This document shows positions 24,585-33,136 of a stretch of DNA of 37,347 nt, one piece after another. Source of the stretch: Sporolactobacillus vineae DSM 21990 = SL153. GTDB taxonomy: Bacteria; Bacillota; Bacilli; Bacillales; Sporolactobacillaceae. Every line of letters starts with the position of its first letter. Positions within the stretch are counted from its first letter, which is position 1. The position numbers and the translations under genes are program-made. Location of the stretch: positions 80,520 to 117,866 of the forward strand of contig NZ_KB899048.1 of assembly GCF_000377985.1 (NCBI RefSeq), given 5' to 3'. The notes below the pieces were generated by a model. It ran no database searches. It saw nothing but the letters and a program-made list of their open reading frames with translations, and was not told where the DNA came from.

Positions 24585-25706
24585 GTGAAAACAAATTTAA
24601 TTTCCGGATTCCGGAACCTTATTTTTATTTTGATCAGTGGTATGGGCGGATTTATTTTATCGCTGACAGGCCTGTCGATCGGCTGGATGATTGGTACGTT
24701 GATTACTGCCGGTGTGCTTTCATTTTTAAATCTGAAGCCGGTCACGCAGCTCTTTGATGGAAAGGGTCTGGCAGGTTACTGGCTGAAAGCCGGTCAGTTG
24801 CTGCTCGGCATCCAGATCGGTCAGGAAATCAGCCTATCCGTGCTGGGCGTGCTGGATCATGGCTGGCTGTCGATCTCAATCATGATTCTGATCTCAATAC
24901 TGCTGTCCCTTGGCAGCGGATGGCTGCTTTTTCATTTCAGTAAAACGGATCTGATCACGAGTCTGTACGGCACAACGCCGGGCGGACTGTCATCCATGCT
25001 CGGCATTGCCACCGATGTCGGCGCTAACATGGCGGTAGTCAGCATCATTCAGACCATGCGCGTCATTCTTGTTGAGTGCGCGATCCCGATTATCGTATCG
25101 GTCTGGAACAGCGGAAATGCGGCGGGGCACTCAGCAAATGCGGCTCAGACTGTGACGAAACTGAACCCGGCAACCGCGACAGGATTCGTGCTGATCATTG
25201 GCATTGCCCTCCTGGGAGCGGTCATCGGCAAAAAGATTCATCTCCCCGCTTCGTGGCTGATCGGCAGCATGCTCAGCGTCGGACTAGTTCAGGCATTGTC
25301 CGGGCTCATAATAGGCGGGAATCTTCCTGTCTGGTGGCCGCACAATTTGATTATTGTGGCTCAGGTCATGCTTGGTGCCTGTGTCGGCGCGCGGCTGAAC
25401 CGGAAAATGTTTACCGGTATCGTCCGAACTATTTCCATTGGTCTGATCGGAACACTCGGTTTGATGGCGGCCATGTTTTTCTGCGCACTGATCGTGTCCT
25501 GGCTAACCGGTATTGACCCGGTCACATCCATTCTCGCCTTTGCTCCGGGCGGAATTGATGTGATGGCCATTACTGCTGTCGTCCTTCACGCCGATGCCAC
25601 ATTTGTCGTCGCCGTACAGGTTATCCGGGTTCTGGCAATCTGTATCCTGCTCCCGCCGCTCTTCAGTCTGATGAACCGGCGTCGGGAGAAAGTCAGCACT
25701 TCCTGA
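24585..25706 (+). CDS. AbrB-family membrane protein (AmoA-like, putative transporter)
   Basis: The 373-aa protein is read from GTG behind AAAGGAGG (6-bp spacing). It has about ten hydrophobic helices in two similar halves. Each half carries the family pattern G-W-x-I-G and a P-G-G turn (YGTTPGGLSSM in the first half, FAPGGIDVMAI in the second). These are features of the integral membrane family named after AbrB of Rhodococcus or 'ammonia monooxygenase'; it is unrelated to the DNA-binding AbrB of Bacillus. The function is not established and transport is likely. A 13-bp palindrome TTTACATTGTAAA lies upstream at 24482-24494. Confidence 0.87.
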   Translation: MKTNLISGFRNLIFILISGMGGFILSLTGLSIGWMIGTLITAGVLSFLNLKPVTQLFDGKGLAGYWLKAGQLLLGIQIGQEISLSVLGVLDHGWLSISIMILISILLSLGSGWLLFHFSKTDLITSLYGTTPGGLSSMLGIATDVGANMAVVSIIQTMRVILVECAIPIIVSVWNSGNAAGHSANAAQTVTKLNPATATGFVLIIGIALLGAVIGKKIHLPASWLIGSMLSVGLVQALSGLIIGGNLPVWWPHNLIIVAQVMLGACVGARLNRKMFTGIVRTISIGLIGTLGLMAAMFFCALIVSWLTGIDPVTSILAFAPGGIDVMAITAVVLHADATFVVAVQVIRVLAICILLPPLFSLMNRRREKVSTS

Positions 25707-25744
25707 TTGGTTATTACCTGCGGATCACCTCACCAAAACTGAGC

Positions 25745-26137
25745 TTAGATGATCCTATCGGTAAAATTGAAGATTGCAGTTTTTTTATTCATGATTATGC
25801 CAGTCGCCACGATGAACAGAATCATCAGGTAATGCCACTGACCGAAAAATGGGAAAAGGAAACTGTATAGAAGCAGGAGCAGAATACAGCTGATCTGAGA
25901 AATGATCATGACGCGTTTATTCTCATAATGATCAGAAACATACCCGATCAACGGGGGAAAAACGATACCAATCAGCGGTCCGATCAGCAGCGTTGTGCCG
26001 AAATTCATCGCTGACCCGGTTACTTTTAATATGTATAATCCGATGGCAAAATTGAACAGCGAATTGCTCAAACTGCCGATGAAATCACTGATCACGGCTT
26101 TCCTGATTTGCCTTCTTGATGCTTGCTCCAGTGACAT
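25745..26137 (-). pseudogene. Truncated MFS transporter (N-terminal third)
   Basis: The frame of 130 codons has a good start (AAGGTGGAG before the ATG) and encodes the first four helices of a major-facilitator transporter. It includes the loop-2 motif GYVSDHYENKRVM (motif A). After the fourth helix (~110 residues) the frame runs into a short unrelated tail, KKTAIFNFTDRII, and stops. A full transporter needs about 400 residues, so this is a 5' fragment. It is not the missing half of the fragment at 10662-10856 in any way I can show. Confidence 0.8.
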
Positions 26138-26275
26138 AACTCCACCTTCAGACCTGATTCGAAATTAAAGACCTTATGATGCTAAATTAGTACACATCGG
26201 CTTTGATTCCATCCGTCTTGAGATGGAGATGACAGGTACTCATGGGCTTATTTATCCGGATCCGCCGGTACAGAA

Positions 26276-26413
26276 TCATTCGTTCTGTTCTTCCAGTGAG
26301 CGTATTACATCCTCAGAATCTACGAGTTCTGCGAATTCGCCATTAAGTACAGTCTCCTCAATCTGCTGACTTCTTCTGCAGAAAGTCATCTGCTCCGGAG
26401 TTTTGGTGACCAT
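26276..26413 (-). CDS. Possible small acidic protein (45 aa)
   Basis: The frame reads MVTKTPEQMTFCRRSQQIEE and ends EFAELVDSEDVIRSLEEQNE. Composition and predicted amphipathic helices look like a real short protein, somewhat like a truncated antitoxin, but no family is recognised. Only a weak GAGTG site precedes the ATG. It begins 17 bp behind the stop of the large activase gene and may be read from the same transcript. The rest of the gap to 26137 holds nothing I can name. Confidence 0.35.
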   Translation of the reverse strand: MVTKTPEQMTFCRRSQQIEETVLNGEFAELVDSEDVIRSLEEQNE

Positions 26414-26430
26414 CGACTGCACTCATTTTC

Positions 26431-29400
26431 TTATACCCGAACGTGCTGCTGACTGTTTTCCCTGGCAATGCTCAGCATCAGTTTAATCCGGTTGATCTGA
26501 TTGACTTTGCTTGATCCTGCGTCATAATCGATCGACACGAGATTGGCATCCGGATGATTTTTCTTCAAAGCGTTGAACATACCGCGTCCAAGGATGTGAT
26601 TCGGCAGGCAGGCAAACGGCTGAACGCAGATGACGTTGTTCACACCCGAATCGATCAGTTCCGCCATCTCTCCGGGAAGCAGCCAGCCCTCGCCCATTTG
26701 GTTGCCGATACTCAGCATGGCGGATGCTTTTTCTGCAATCATTTCAATACGCTCCGGTCCGCGGAAACGACCGGTATTTGCCAGGGCGCGGCGAATCGGC
26801 TCACGATAATGTTCGATAAATCGGATCGACACGTCGCCGGTGAGCACCGGCAGCTCCCCACTGCCGAAATGGTCTCTGCGGAACTTATGGTTGTAGAGAC
26901 CATAGAGGAAGAAGTTGACGAAATCGGGAACCACTGCTTCGCCGCCCTCAGACTCAATCGTCTCAATCAGATGATTATTGGCAAATGGGCTGAACTTCAC
27001 GTATATTTCACCGACAATGCCGACTTTGGGCCGGTTGGTCAGGGATACAGGAATCCGGCAGAAATTGGCGATCATTTCCGTGATGAATCCTCTGAAGCGG
27101 CGCATGGTAAAATGATCAAGCAGATCGCTGCTTTGCGCCAGCCACGAGTGATACGTCTGATCGGTCAGTCCCTTTTCGATTTCATACGGACGGACAGCGA
27201 ATCTCAGTTTCAGCAGCAGATCGCCCAGACAGGCTGAAATCAGAAGATCTTTGACCAGCGAAAGTGTAATCTTAAAACCAGGCTGCTGGTCGAGACCGGA
27301 AGAGTGATTCATCGAAATGACCGGTACATGGCCGAGCCCGGCGTTAACAAGCGCTTTTTTGAGGAGCGAGAGATAGTTGGTTGCCCGGCAGCCGCCGCCG
27401 GTCTGGGTAAGAATCACGGCGGTGCTCTCCGGGTCGTAATGGCCCGATTTTAACGCGGAAACCAGCTGGCCGACGGTAATGATCGCCGGATAGCAGGCAT
27501 CATTATTGACATACTTCAAGCCTTCATCAACCTGCTTCTGCGTGACTTTTTTCAGGATCTTCAGATTGTAGCCGTGCCGGGAGAATGCCTTCTGGAATAA
27601 CGCAAAGTGGGTCGGAATCATCTGCGGTGCGAGAATCGTATAAACCTTCCTGTCCGCTCTCGTGAAGACCGGTGATGTCGTTTGCGCTTCTGCGATTGTT
27701 GCGGCAATGCCTCTGCGCTTCCGCTCCTCAATCGCGGCCTTAAGCGAACGTAGACGGATCCTGACCGCACCGAGATTATTATTCTCATCCATTTTGATCC
27801 ATGTATAGAGTTTATTGGCGTGCTCAAGAATTTCCTGCACGGCATCAGTTGTAATCGCATCCAGTCCGCAGCCGAACGAAGTGACCTGTACCAGTTCCAG
27901 GTTCGGGTGTGCCTTGACCACTTCAGCCGCGCGGTAGAGCCGGCTGTGATAGGTCCACTGGTTGACGACAGCCTGGGACAGCCCGCTTTTCGCCAGCCCG
28001 CAGACCGAGTCCTCCGTCAGGACCGCCATATCCATCCGGGCGATCTCATCCGGGATCCCGTGATTGACGATGGGATCAAGATGATAGGGATGGCCGGCAA
28101 TGACAATGCCTGTCTTTCCGGAAATTTCAAGTTCGCGGATCACTTCCCGGCCGCGCCGGCTGATCCAGGTGTGGAACTTTTCGTCCTCTTCCGTCGCCAT
28201 CCGGAGCGCCTGCTTTAATTCTGCCGCTGGGATCTCCGGGAAACACTTTTGCAGCCCAGCTGCCATCGAAGCCGGATTGTCCAGCGACAGGAACGGCTGA
28301 ATAAACCGGATGTGCTTCTCGTTCAAAACAGTCATGTTGACGCGGATCACTTCCGGATAGGAGGAGACAATCGGGCAATTGAAGTGGTTATCCTGATCGC
28401 TGCTCTCTTTTTTTTCAAAAACAACCGACGGATAGAAAATCTGCCTGATGCCTTTATGTACCAGATTGATGATATGACCGTGGGTTAATTTTGCCGGATA
28501 ACATACTGCATCCGAGGGGATCGTCTCCATCCCCTTTTCATAGTCCCGCTGGCTGGAGCGATCGGACAGGACGACACGAAAACGCAGTTCTGTGAAAAAG
28601 CGATGCCAGAAAGGGTAGTTCTCATACATATTCAGAACCCGCGGTATCCCGATTGAACCACGCACTGCCTCCTGTTCACTCAGGCACGGGCGATCGAACA
28701 GATAGTGCAGCTTTTCATCCATCAGATTCGGGACGGTGATTTTTTTCTTCGGACGGCCGGCACCGCGTTCGCAGCGATTTCCGGTCACGAATACACGTTT
28801 ATCCGGGAACCGGCTGATCGTCAGACGGCAGCGGTTCTGGCACTGTTTGCAGCGCCCATACGTTGTTTTCACCGTCAGCGCTGCGATCTTTTCCGGCGGC
28901 AGGAGATGCGATACGGTTTCGGCAGCGCTTCTCTCCTTTGCCAGCAGGGCACATCCGTAAGCACCCATCAGTCCGGCCAGATCCGGACGGACGACCTCTT
29001 TGCCGGTCATCTTTTCAAAAGCGCGCAGTACCGCGTTATTTAAAAAGGTGCCGCCCTGGACAACAATATGATCGCCCATTTCGTCGACGTTCCTCATCTT
29101 GATTACTTTAAACAAGGCATTGGCAATTACGGAATAGGCCAGTCCTGCCGAAATATCGTCAATCCCGGCCCCTTCCTTCTGAACCTGACGGACTTTGGAA
29201 TTCATGAAAACGGTGCAGCGTGAGCCCAATTCAACCGGAGCATGCGCATCGAGGGCGAGACGGGCAAAATTTTTCACCGTATAGCCGAGTGTATCGGAGA
29301 AATTCTCAAGAAACGACCCGCAACCGGATGAGCAGGCTTCGTTGAGCATGATCCGGTCGATTGCCCCGTTCTTGACTTTCATGCACTTCATATCCTGGCC

Positions 29401-30663
29401 GCCGATGTCGATAATAAAATCAACATCCGGCTGAAATTTCCGGGCAGCCTTGTAATGGGCGATTGTTTCCACTTCGCCGCTGTCAATCTGAAACGCTGCC
29501 TGCACCAGCTTCTCGCCATATCCGGTCGCAACCGAACTGCGGATTGTCACCTTCTCCGGGAGCCGGCGGTAAAGCTGCTCGAGTCCTTTCCGAACGGTTT
29601 CCACCGGATTGCCTTTATTTCCTTCATAAAATGAATAGAGAATCTGATCGTCGGTGCCGGTCAGAACAATTTTTGTCGTCGTCGATCCGGCATCTACACC
29701 AAGAAAACTATCACCCGCGTAATCTTGCAAGTCACCGCGTTTTACTTTTGCCCGGGCATGACGCGCTTTAAATTCAGCCAGCTCGTCCGGATTGCGAAAC
29801 AGCGGTTCCTGTCGGTGGGCGGCGATTTCCGCACCGGTCTGCTTCATTGACTCAAGCTGGTGAATTAACCGGCCGGCATCCACCGATGCGACATGATTCC
29901 GGTCCATGGCTGCACCGATGGCGACAAAATACTGGCCGTTGCGCGTATCCATCACGTGCGCCTTCTCAAGATTCAGCGTCACGGCAAACCGGTGCCGCAG
30001 CTGCGGCAGAAAAGTCAGCGGGCCGCCGAGAAAAGCCACATTGCCGCGTATCGGCCGGCCACAGGCCAGTCCGGACACTGTCTGATTCACAACGGCCTGG
30101 AAGACGGAGGCAGCAATATCTTCGCGGCTGACCCCGTCGTTGATCAGCGCCTGGATGTCTGTTTTAGCAAATACCCCGCAGCGGGAAGCGATCGGATAAA
30201 TCCGCTCCGATTTTTCTGCCAGCTTATTCAGCCCCGCTGCATCGGTCTGCAGCAGGGACGCAATCTGATCGATGAACGCACCGGTCCCGCCGGCGCATGC
30301 CGCGTTCATCCGCTGCTCCATGCCCCCGGTCAGGTAAATGATCTTCGCATCCTCGCCGCCGAGTTCAATGACGACATCAACCGTCGGATCCTTGGCTTTC
30401 ACCGCCTGCGTGCAGGCAACCACTTCCTGAACAAACGGAACGCCCAGCTGTTCGGACAGCCCCATCCCTGAAGATCCGCTTGCATGAAGATGCAGAATTG
30501 CTTCGGGGAACTTTTCCGAAAGCGATTTTAATAATCCGATTGCCGTTTTTTTGATTTCCGAAAAATGTCTCCGGTAAGATTTAAATACAAGCTGATGCGC
30601 TTCATCAATGGCGACCACTTTCGCTGTGGTCGAGCCAATGTCCAGACCAACCCGCAGAATCAT
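26431..30663 (-). CDS. Giant acyl-CoA dehydratase activase-related protein (two ASKHA domains plus DUF2229 and HgdB-like part)
   Basis: The 1410-aa protein is built from parts of the 2-hydroxyacyl-CoA dehydratase system. Activase domain 1 (1-~260) has the ATP loop GLDIGSTTAKVVAID and the cluster cysteines C123 and C162. Activase domain 2 (~318-580) has GVDAGSTTTKIVL, C444, C448 and C483. A cysteine-rich link (C605, C608, C612, C631) may hold another iron-sulfur cluster. DUF2229 follows (~665-900), and then a C-terminal HgdB/D-like region to ~1400. In known systems the dimeric activase uses ATP to inject a low-potential electron into the dehydratase. Here both partners appear fused, and no separate dehydratase gene is near. 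Proteins of this architecture are widespread but their substrate is unknown. The start overlaps the stop of the TetR gene (ATGA), so translation is coupled. Confidence 0.88.
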   Translation of the reverse strand: MILRVGLDIGSTTAKVVAIDEAHQLVFKSYRRHFSEIKKTAIGLLKSLSEKFPEAILHLHASGSSGMGLSEQLGVPFVQEVVACTQAVKAKDPTVDVVIELGGEDAKIIYLTGGMEQRMNAACAGGTGAFIDQIASLLQTDAAGLNKLAEKSERIYPIASRCGVFAKTDIQALINDGVSREDIAASVFQAVVNQTVSGLACGRPIRGNVAFLGGPLTFLPQLRHRFAVTLNLEKAHVMDTRNGQYFVAIGAAMDRNHVASVDAGRLIHQLESMKQTGAEIAAHRQEPLFRNPDELAEFKARHARAKVKRGDLQDYAGDSFLGVDAGSTTTKIVLTGTDDQILYSFYEGNKGNPVETVRKGLEQLYRRLPEKVTIRSSVATGYGEKLVQAAFQIDSGEVETIAHYKAARKFQPDVDFIIDIGGQDMKCMKVKNGAIDRIMLNEACSSGCGSFLENFSDTLGYTVKNFARLALDAHAPVELGSRCTVFMNSKVRQVQKEGAGIDDISAGLAYSVIANALFKVIKMRNVDEMGDHIVVQGGTFLNNAVLRAFEKMTGKEVVRPDLAGLMGAYGCALLAKERSAAETVSHLLPPEKIAALTVKTTYGRCKQCQNRCRLTISRFPDKRVFVTGNRCERGAGRPKKKITVPNLMDEKLHYLFDRPCLSEQEAVRGSIGIPRVLNMYENYPFWHRFFTELRFRVVLSDRSSQRDYEKGMETIPSDAVCYPAKLTHGHIINLVHKGIRQIFYPSVVFEKKESSDQDNHFNCPIVSSYPEVIRVNMTVLNEKHIRFIQPFLSLDNPASMAAGLQKCFPEIPAAELKQALRMATEEDEKFHTWISRRGREVIRELEISGKTGIVIAGHPYHLDPIVNHGIPDEIARMDMAVLTEDSVCGLAKSGLSQAVVNQWTYHSRLYRAAEVVKAHPNLELVQVTSFGCGLDAITTDAVQEILEHANKLYTWIKMDENNNLGAVRIRLRSLKAAIEERKRRGIAATIAEAQTTSPVFTRADRKVYTILAPQMIPTHFALFQKAFSRHGYNLKILKKVTQKQVDEGLKYVNNDACYPAIITVGQLVSALKSGHYDPESTAVILTQTGGGCRATNYLSLLKKALVNAGLGHVPVISMNHSSGLDQQPGFKITLSLVKDLLISACLGDLLLKLRFAVRPYEIEKGLTDQTYHSWLAQSSDLLDHFTMRRFRGFITEMIANFCRIPVSLTNRPKVGIVGEIYVKFSPFANNHLIETIESEGGEAVVPDFVNFFLYGLYNHKFRRDHFGSGELPVLTGDVSIRFIEHYREPIRRALANTGRFRGPERIEMIAEKASAMLSIGNQMGEGWLLPGEMAELIDSGVNNVICVQPFACLPNHILGRGMFNALKKNHPDANLVSIDYDAGSSKVNQINRIKLMLSIARENSQQHVRV

Positions 30664-31337
30664 TTTGCTTCCCCCTGCCTGATTGAATTCTTCTCCGTTC
30701 CCTGTCTCTCTGCCAGGATAGAAGGTAAATAAAAGCGAACCATTTGACGGATCTGCTGCTCCGACGGCTCGGCCGAACTTTTCTGATCCGAAAGAACACC
30801 GTCAATAAACACATAGGTTAGGATTGTACCGACAAAGCTGCGCGCGGCAATCTCCGGGTGATCAATTGACACACAGTCCGAAAGATTCGCTTTCCGCAGC
30901 ATTTTCTCTACATTTTTCAACCCGCGCAAGGGCACGGCCTCCCGGAACATTCGTGCCAGTTCCGGATATTTAACGACCTCGGAAACAACCACCCGGGCCA
31001 GCTGCAGATAGTCCACTTGCATAAAATGATCCAGCATTTCCCTGGTAAAACGGATCAGAGAGTGCTCCACTTCCTGTGGTGTTGAAAAATCCAGCGTCTC
31101 CAGAACCGATGAAAATGCATTCTCAGAAAGCAGAAACAGCTGCTTTTCAATCACGTCAAACAACAATTGTTCTTTCCCAGAATAGTAGGAATAAATCGTT
31201 TGCTTGGATACCCCGGCAAGGTTGCGGATCTCATCCATGCTCGTTGCCTCAAAGCCCTTGCTGATAAACAGTTTTTGCGCTGAGCGAAGAATCTGGTCTT
31301 TCTTCTTCTTCGCACGCAGCGTTTGATCCTCTGTCAT
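30660..31337 (-). CDS. TetR/AcrR family transcription regulator
   Basis: The 225-aa protein starts at the ATG behind AAGGAGG; the longer frame to 31535 has no such site. The N-terminal TetR helix-turn-helix is complete (ILRSAQKLFISKGFEATSMDEI then LAGVSKQTIYSYYSGKEQLL, residues ~16-58). A ~160-residue ligand domain of the AcrR_C type follows. A perfect 25-bp palindrome (31381-31405) stands 44 bp before the start and is its probable operator. Its coupling to the activase gene suggests it controls both in response to a metabolite, perhaps an acyl-CoA. That ligand is inferred. Confidence 0.9.
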   Translation of the reverse strand: MTEDQTLRAKKKKDQILRSAQKLFISKGFEATSMDEIRNLAGVSKQTIYSYYSGKEQLLFDVIEKQLFLLSENAFSSVLETLDFSTPQEVEHSLIRFTREMLDHFMQVDYLQLARVVVSEVVKYPELARMFREAVPLRGLKNVEKMLRKANLSDCVSIDHPEIAARSFVGTILTYVFIDGVLSDQKSSAEPSEQQIRQMVRFYLPSILAERQGTEKNSIRQGEAK

Positions 31338-31380
31338 GAACCGAAGCCTCCTTGTGATCTGGCATTCAGAATGACAATCT

Positions 31381-31405
31381 ATCAAACTGAACGGTTCAGT
31401 TTGAT
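31381..31405. promoter_or_regulatory. TetR operator: 25-bp perfect palindrome
   Basis: ATCAAACTGAAC and its reverse complement GTTCAGTTTGAT flank one central G. The arms are 12 bp each without mismatch. It lies in the leader of the TetR-activase operon. Confidence 0.85.
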
Positions 31406-31499
31406 CATAAATGTTTTCGATCGATCTGTGTCTGAAAAACAGATTTGTTACGAAAAATGTCACTTTCCGGCAGTGATCAGGCAACCGTTGCAATAAAAA

Positions 31500-31539
31500 A
31501 AGAAGACGCATCAGCGGACAACTCCGCCGGTGCATCTTC
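31500..31539 (-). terminator. Terminator after the CBS-domain gene
   Basis: A long hairpin with matching ends AGAAGA/TCTTCT and an inner GCGGA/TCCGC stem (a few mismatches) is followed on the minus strand by seven T, directly behind the CBS gene stop. Confidence 0.8.
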
Positions 31540-31546
31540 TGCTAAC

Positions 31547-31969
31547 TTACCGCAAACTCATTTTGCTTTCCGCCCGTATTTTCAATAGATAAGAAATGAT
31601 TTCCCGTCTTCGAATAATCCCGACAAAAACGCCAAGATCATCAATGACCGGAACAAAGTTCTGTGACAGCGACGTGGCCATGATATCTTCAACCTCAACG
31701 TCGATCGACACGGCTTTAATATTCCTGTATCTCGGGATCTCTTTCAGACTAATCTTCTCCGTATCCCGGAAGTCAAGATCTTCATTCCCTTTCAATTCCC
31801 AGAGAAGATCGCCTTCGGTCAGGGTGCCGACATACTTTCCCTTTTTGTTCAGTACCGGTATCGACGAGTAGCGATAGTGTTCCATTTTCTCCAGAGCCTG
31901 TCGCATTGTCCACTCTTCATAGACATATTTAACTTCGCTTTTCGGGGTAAGCAGAAATGCCGCATTCAT
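31547..31969 (-). CDS. CBS-domain pair protein
   Basis: The 140-aa protein consists of two CBS motifs, ~6-60 (ALEKMEHYRYSSIPVLNKKGKYVGTLTEGDLLW) and ~75-135 (VEDIMATSLSQNFVPVIDDLGVFVGIIRRREII). No other domain is attached. Such pairs bind adenosine nucleotides (AMP, ATP, S-adenosylmethionine or c-di-AMP) and act as stand-alone sensors. The layout resembles small Bacillus CBS proteins. The ligand cannot be read from sequence. AAGGAG lies at good spacing before the ATG, and a strong promoter is at 32023-32052. Confidence 0.88.
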   Translation of the reverse strand: MNAAFLLTPKSEVKYVYEEWTMRQALEKMEHYRYSSIPVLNKKGKYVGTLTEGDLLWELKGNEDLDFRDTEKISLKEIPRYRNIKAVSIDVEVEDIMATSLSQNFVPVIDDLGVFVGIIRRREIISYLLKIRAESKMSLR

Positions 31970-32022
31970 GGAAAATCCACTCCTTACGTACTGGAAACTC
32001 AGTTAAACTTTTTCGCTTCTTA

Positions 32023-32052
32023 ATTATAAATGGTGACTGTTTGTCATGTAAA
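32023..32052 (-). promoter_or_regulatory. Promoter of the CBS-domain gene
   Basis: On the minus strand TTTACA (32047-32052) and TATAAT (32023-32028) are 18 bp apart, about 55 bp before the ATG. Confidence 0.7.
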
Positions 32053-32084
32053 CGTTTTATTAATTCATACAAATGAGACATGCT

Positions 32085-32285
32085 TTACAGTTTCTTTAAT
32101 CCATCGTTCAGCTGTCTGGCAAGCTGTCTGTCATTGTTGAAGACAAGAATATTTCCTTTTGATGCTGCATGCGCTTCAGTTTCAACAACGTGACGGATCT
32201 TTTCGACCTGCTCGGACATTTGCCGTACATTGACGACAACAGATTCTTCGCGGATTTTCGGATCTATATTAATGCTCAGTTTCAT
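32085..32285 (-). CDS. Small protein resembling the N-terminus of LytTR regulators
   Basis: The 66-aa protein starts at the ATG behind AGGAGG (a TTG three bases upstream is also possible). MKLSINIDPKIREESVVVNV recalls the segment before the DNA-binding domain in single-domain LytTR proteins, and ILVFNNDRQLARQL recalls a later strand. The LytTR DNA-binding domain itself is absent. It may be a stand-alone small protein or a shortened relative. The likeness is weak and I do not assign a function. Confidence 0.55.
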   Translation of the reverse strand: MKLSINIDPKIREESVVVNVRQMSEQVEKIRHVVETEAHAASKGNILVFNNDRQLARQLNDGLKKL

Positions 32286-32429
32286 CAACCCGCTCCTCCT
32301 TTCAAGTGCACTCTCATTTTACCAATCTCTCAGTATATGAAAACTGCTTTTTCCGCAACGCGTTGATAATCACCTTTAAGCGGTTCTTTTAAAAGGGTGA
32401 AATTGATGTCAATTAATAAAGCACCAAAA

Positions 32430-32452
32430 AACGGCCCTTTAATCAGGCCGTT
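32430..32452 (-). terminator. Terminator after tpx
   Basis: A 7-bp GC-rich stem (32430-32436 with 32446-32452) is followed on the minus strand by a T-run. It lies 31 bp behind the tpx stop. Confidence 0.85.
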
Positions 32453-32482
32453 CCGGTTAAACACATTGTATGCGTTCAACGT

Positions 32483-33001
32483 TCAGAGAATTGATCTGAC
32501 TGCTTTCAGCGCCGCATCGTAATCCGGATGTTCGGTCATCTCTTTCACATACTCGACATAGCGGATCGTGTTCTGTTGATCGAGAACAAAAATCGAGCGC
32601 ATATCCAGTTGCAGTTCCTTAATCAATACGCCATAACTCTTGCCGAAAGATCGGAATTTGTAATCGGACAGTGTATCCAGATTTTTGATGCCGGCAACGG
32701 AGCAGAACCGGCTTTGGGCAAACGGCAAGTCCACGGAAATGGTCAATACGGCGACATGATCACCAAGTTTTGCTGCTTCTTCGTTAAACCGGCGTGTCTG
32801 AGCATCGCAGACCTTCGTATCAAGGGAGGGAACCACTGAAATCAGTTTCACTTTACCATCATAATCGGAAAGGGCAGCTTCTGTTGTCAAATCCTTGTTG
32901 ATTCTGAAGTCCGGTGCCTGATCACCCGGCTTCAGCTCCGGACCGATCAATGTAATGGGATTCCCTCCGACCGTCGCTGCTCCGGGACGTTCTTCGCTCA
33001 T
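32483..33001 (-). CDS. tpx: Thiol peroxidase (atypical 2-Cys peroxiredoxin)
   Basis: The 172-aa protein reduces hydroperoxides with thioredoxin. The peroxidatic cysteine is C65 in PSLDTKVCDAQTRRF and the resolving cysteine is C100 in QSRFCSVAGIKNL, a spacing of 35 typical of Tpx. The N-terminal VGGNPITLIGPELKPGDQAPDF block is conserved. AGGAGG lies 7 bp before the ATG. It is divergent from sodA, so the gene pair joins peroxide and superoxide removal. Confidence 0.95.
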   Translation of the reverse strand: MSEERPGAATVGGNPITLIGPELKPGDQAPDFRINKDLTTEAALSDYDGKVKLISVVPSLDTKVCDAQTRRFNEEAAKLGDHVAVLTISVDLPFAQSRFCSVAGIKNLDTLSDYKFRSFGKSYGVLIKELQLDMRSIFVLDQQNTIRYVEYVKEMTEHPDYDAALKAVRSIL

Positions 33002-33054
33002 GTAAAAAACCTCCTTCTATTCTCTCTGAACACTATTCCCTTTTCACCAGGAAA

Positions 33055-33080
33055 TGAACCGAACTTTTTTCTGAACCGAA
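33055..33080. repeat. Direct repeat in the tpx/sodA divergent region
   Basis: TGAACCGAA occurs at 33055-33063 and 33072-33080, a 17-bp step, inside the 135-bp space between the two divergent genes. It may be a regulator site. It does not match a PerR box. Confidence 0.35.
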
Positions 33081-33136
33081 TGATCGCCGATGCAATAGGA
33101 TAATCGAGAAAGAATAAAAAAGGAGCTTGAACTTAC

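Noticed and set aside
26554-30471. Several plus-strand frames of 100-230 codons over the activase gene.
   Set aside because: All are antisense shadows of a gene with clear motifs throughout; none has a ribosome site or family motifs.
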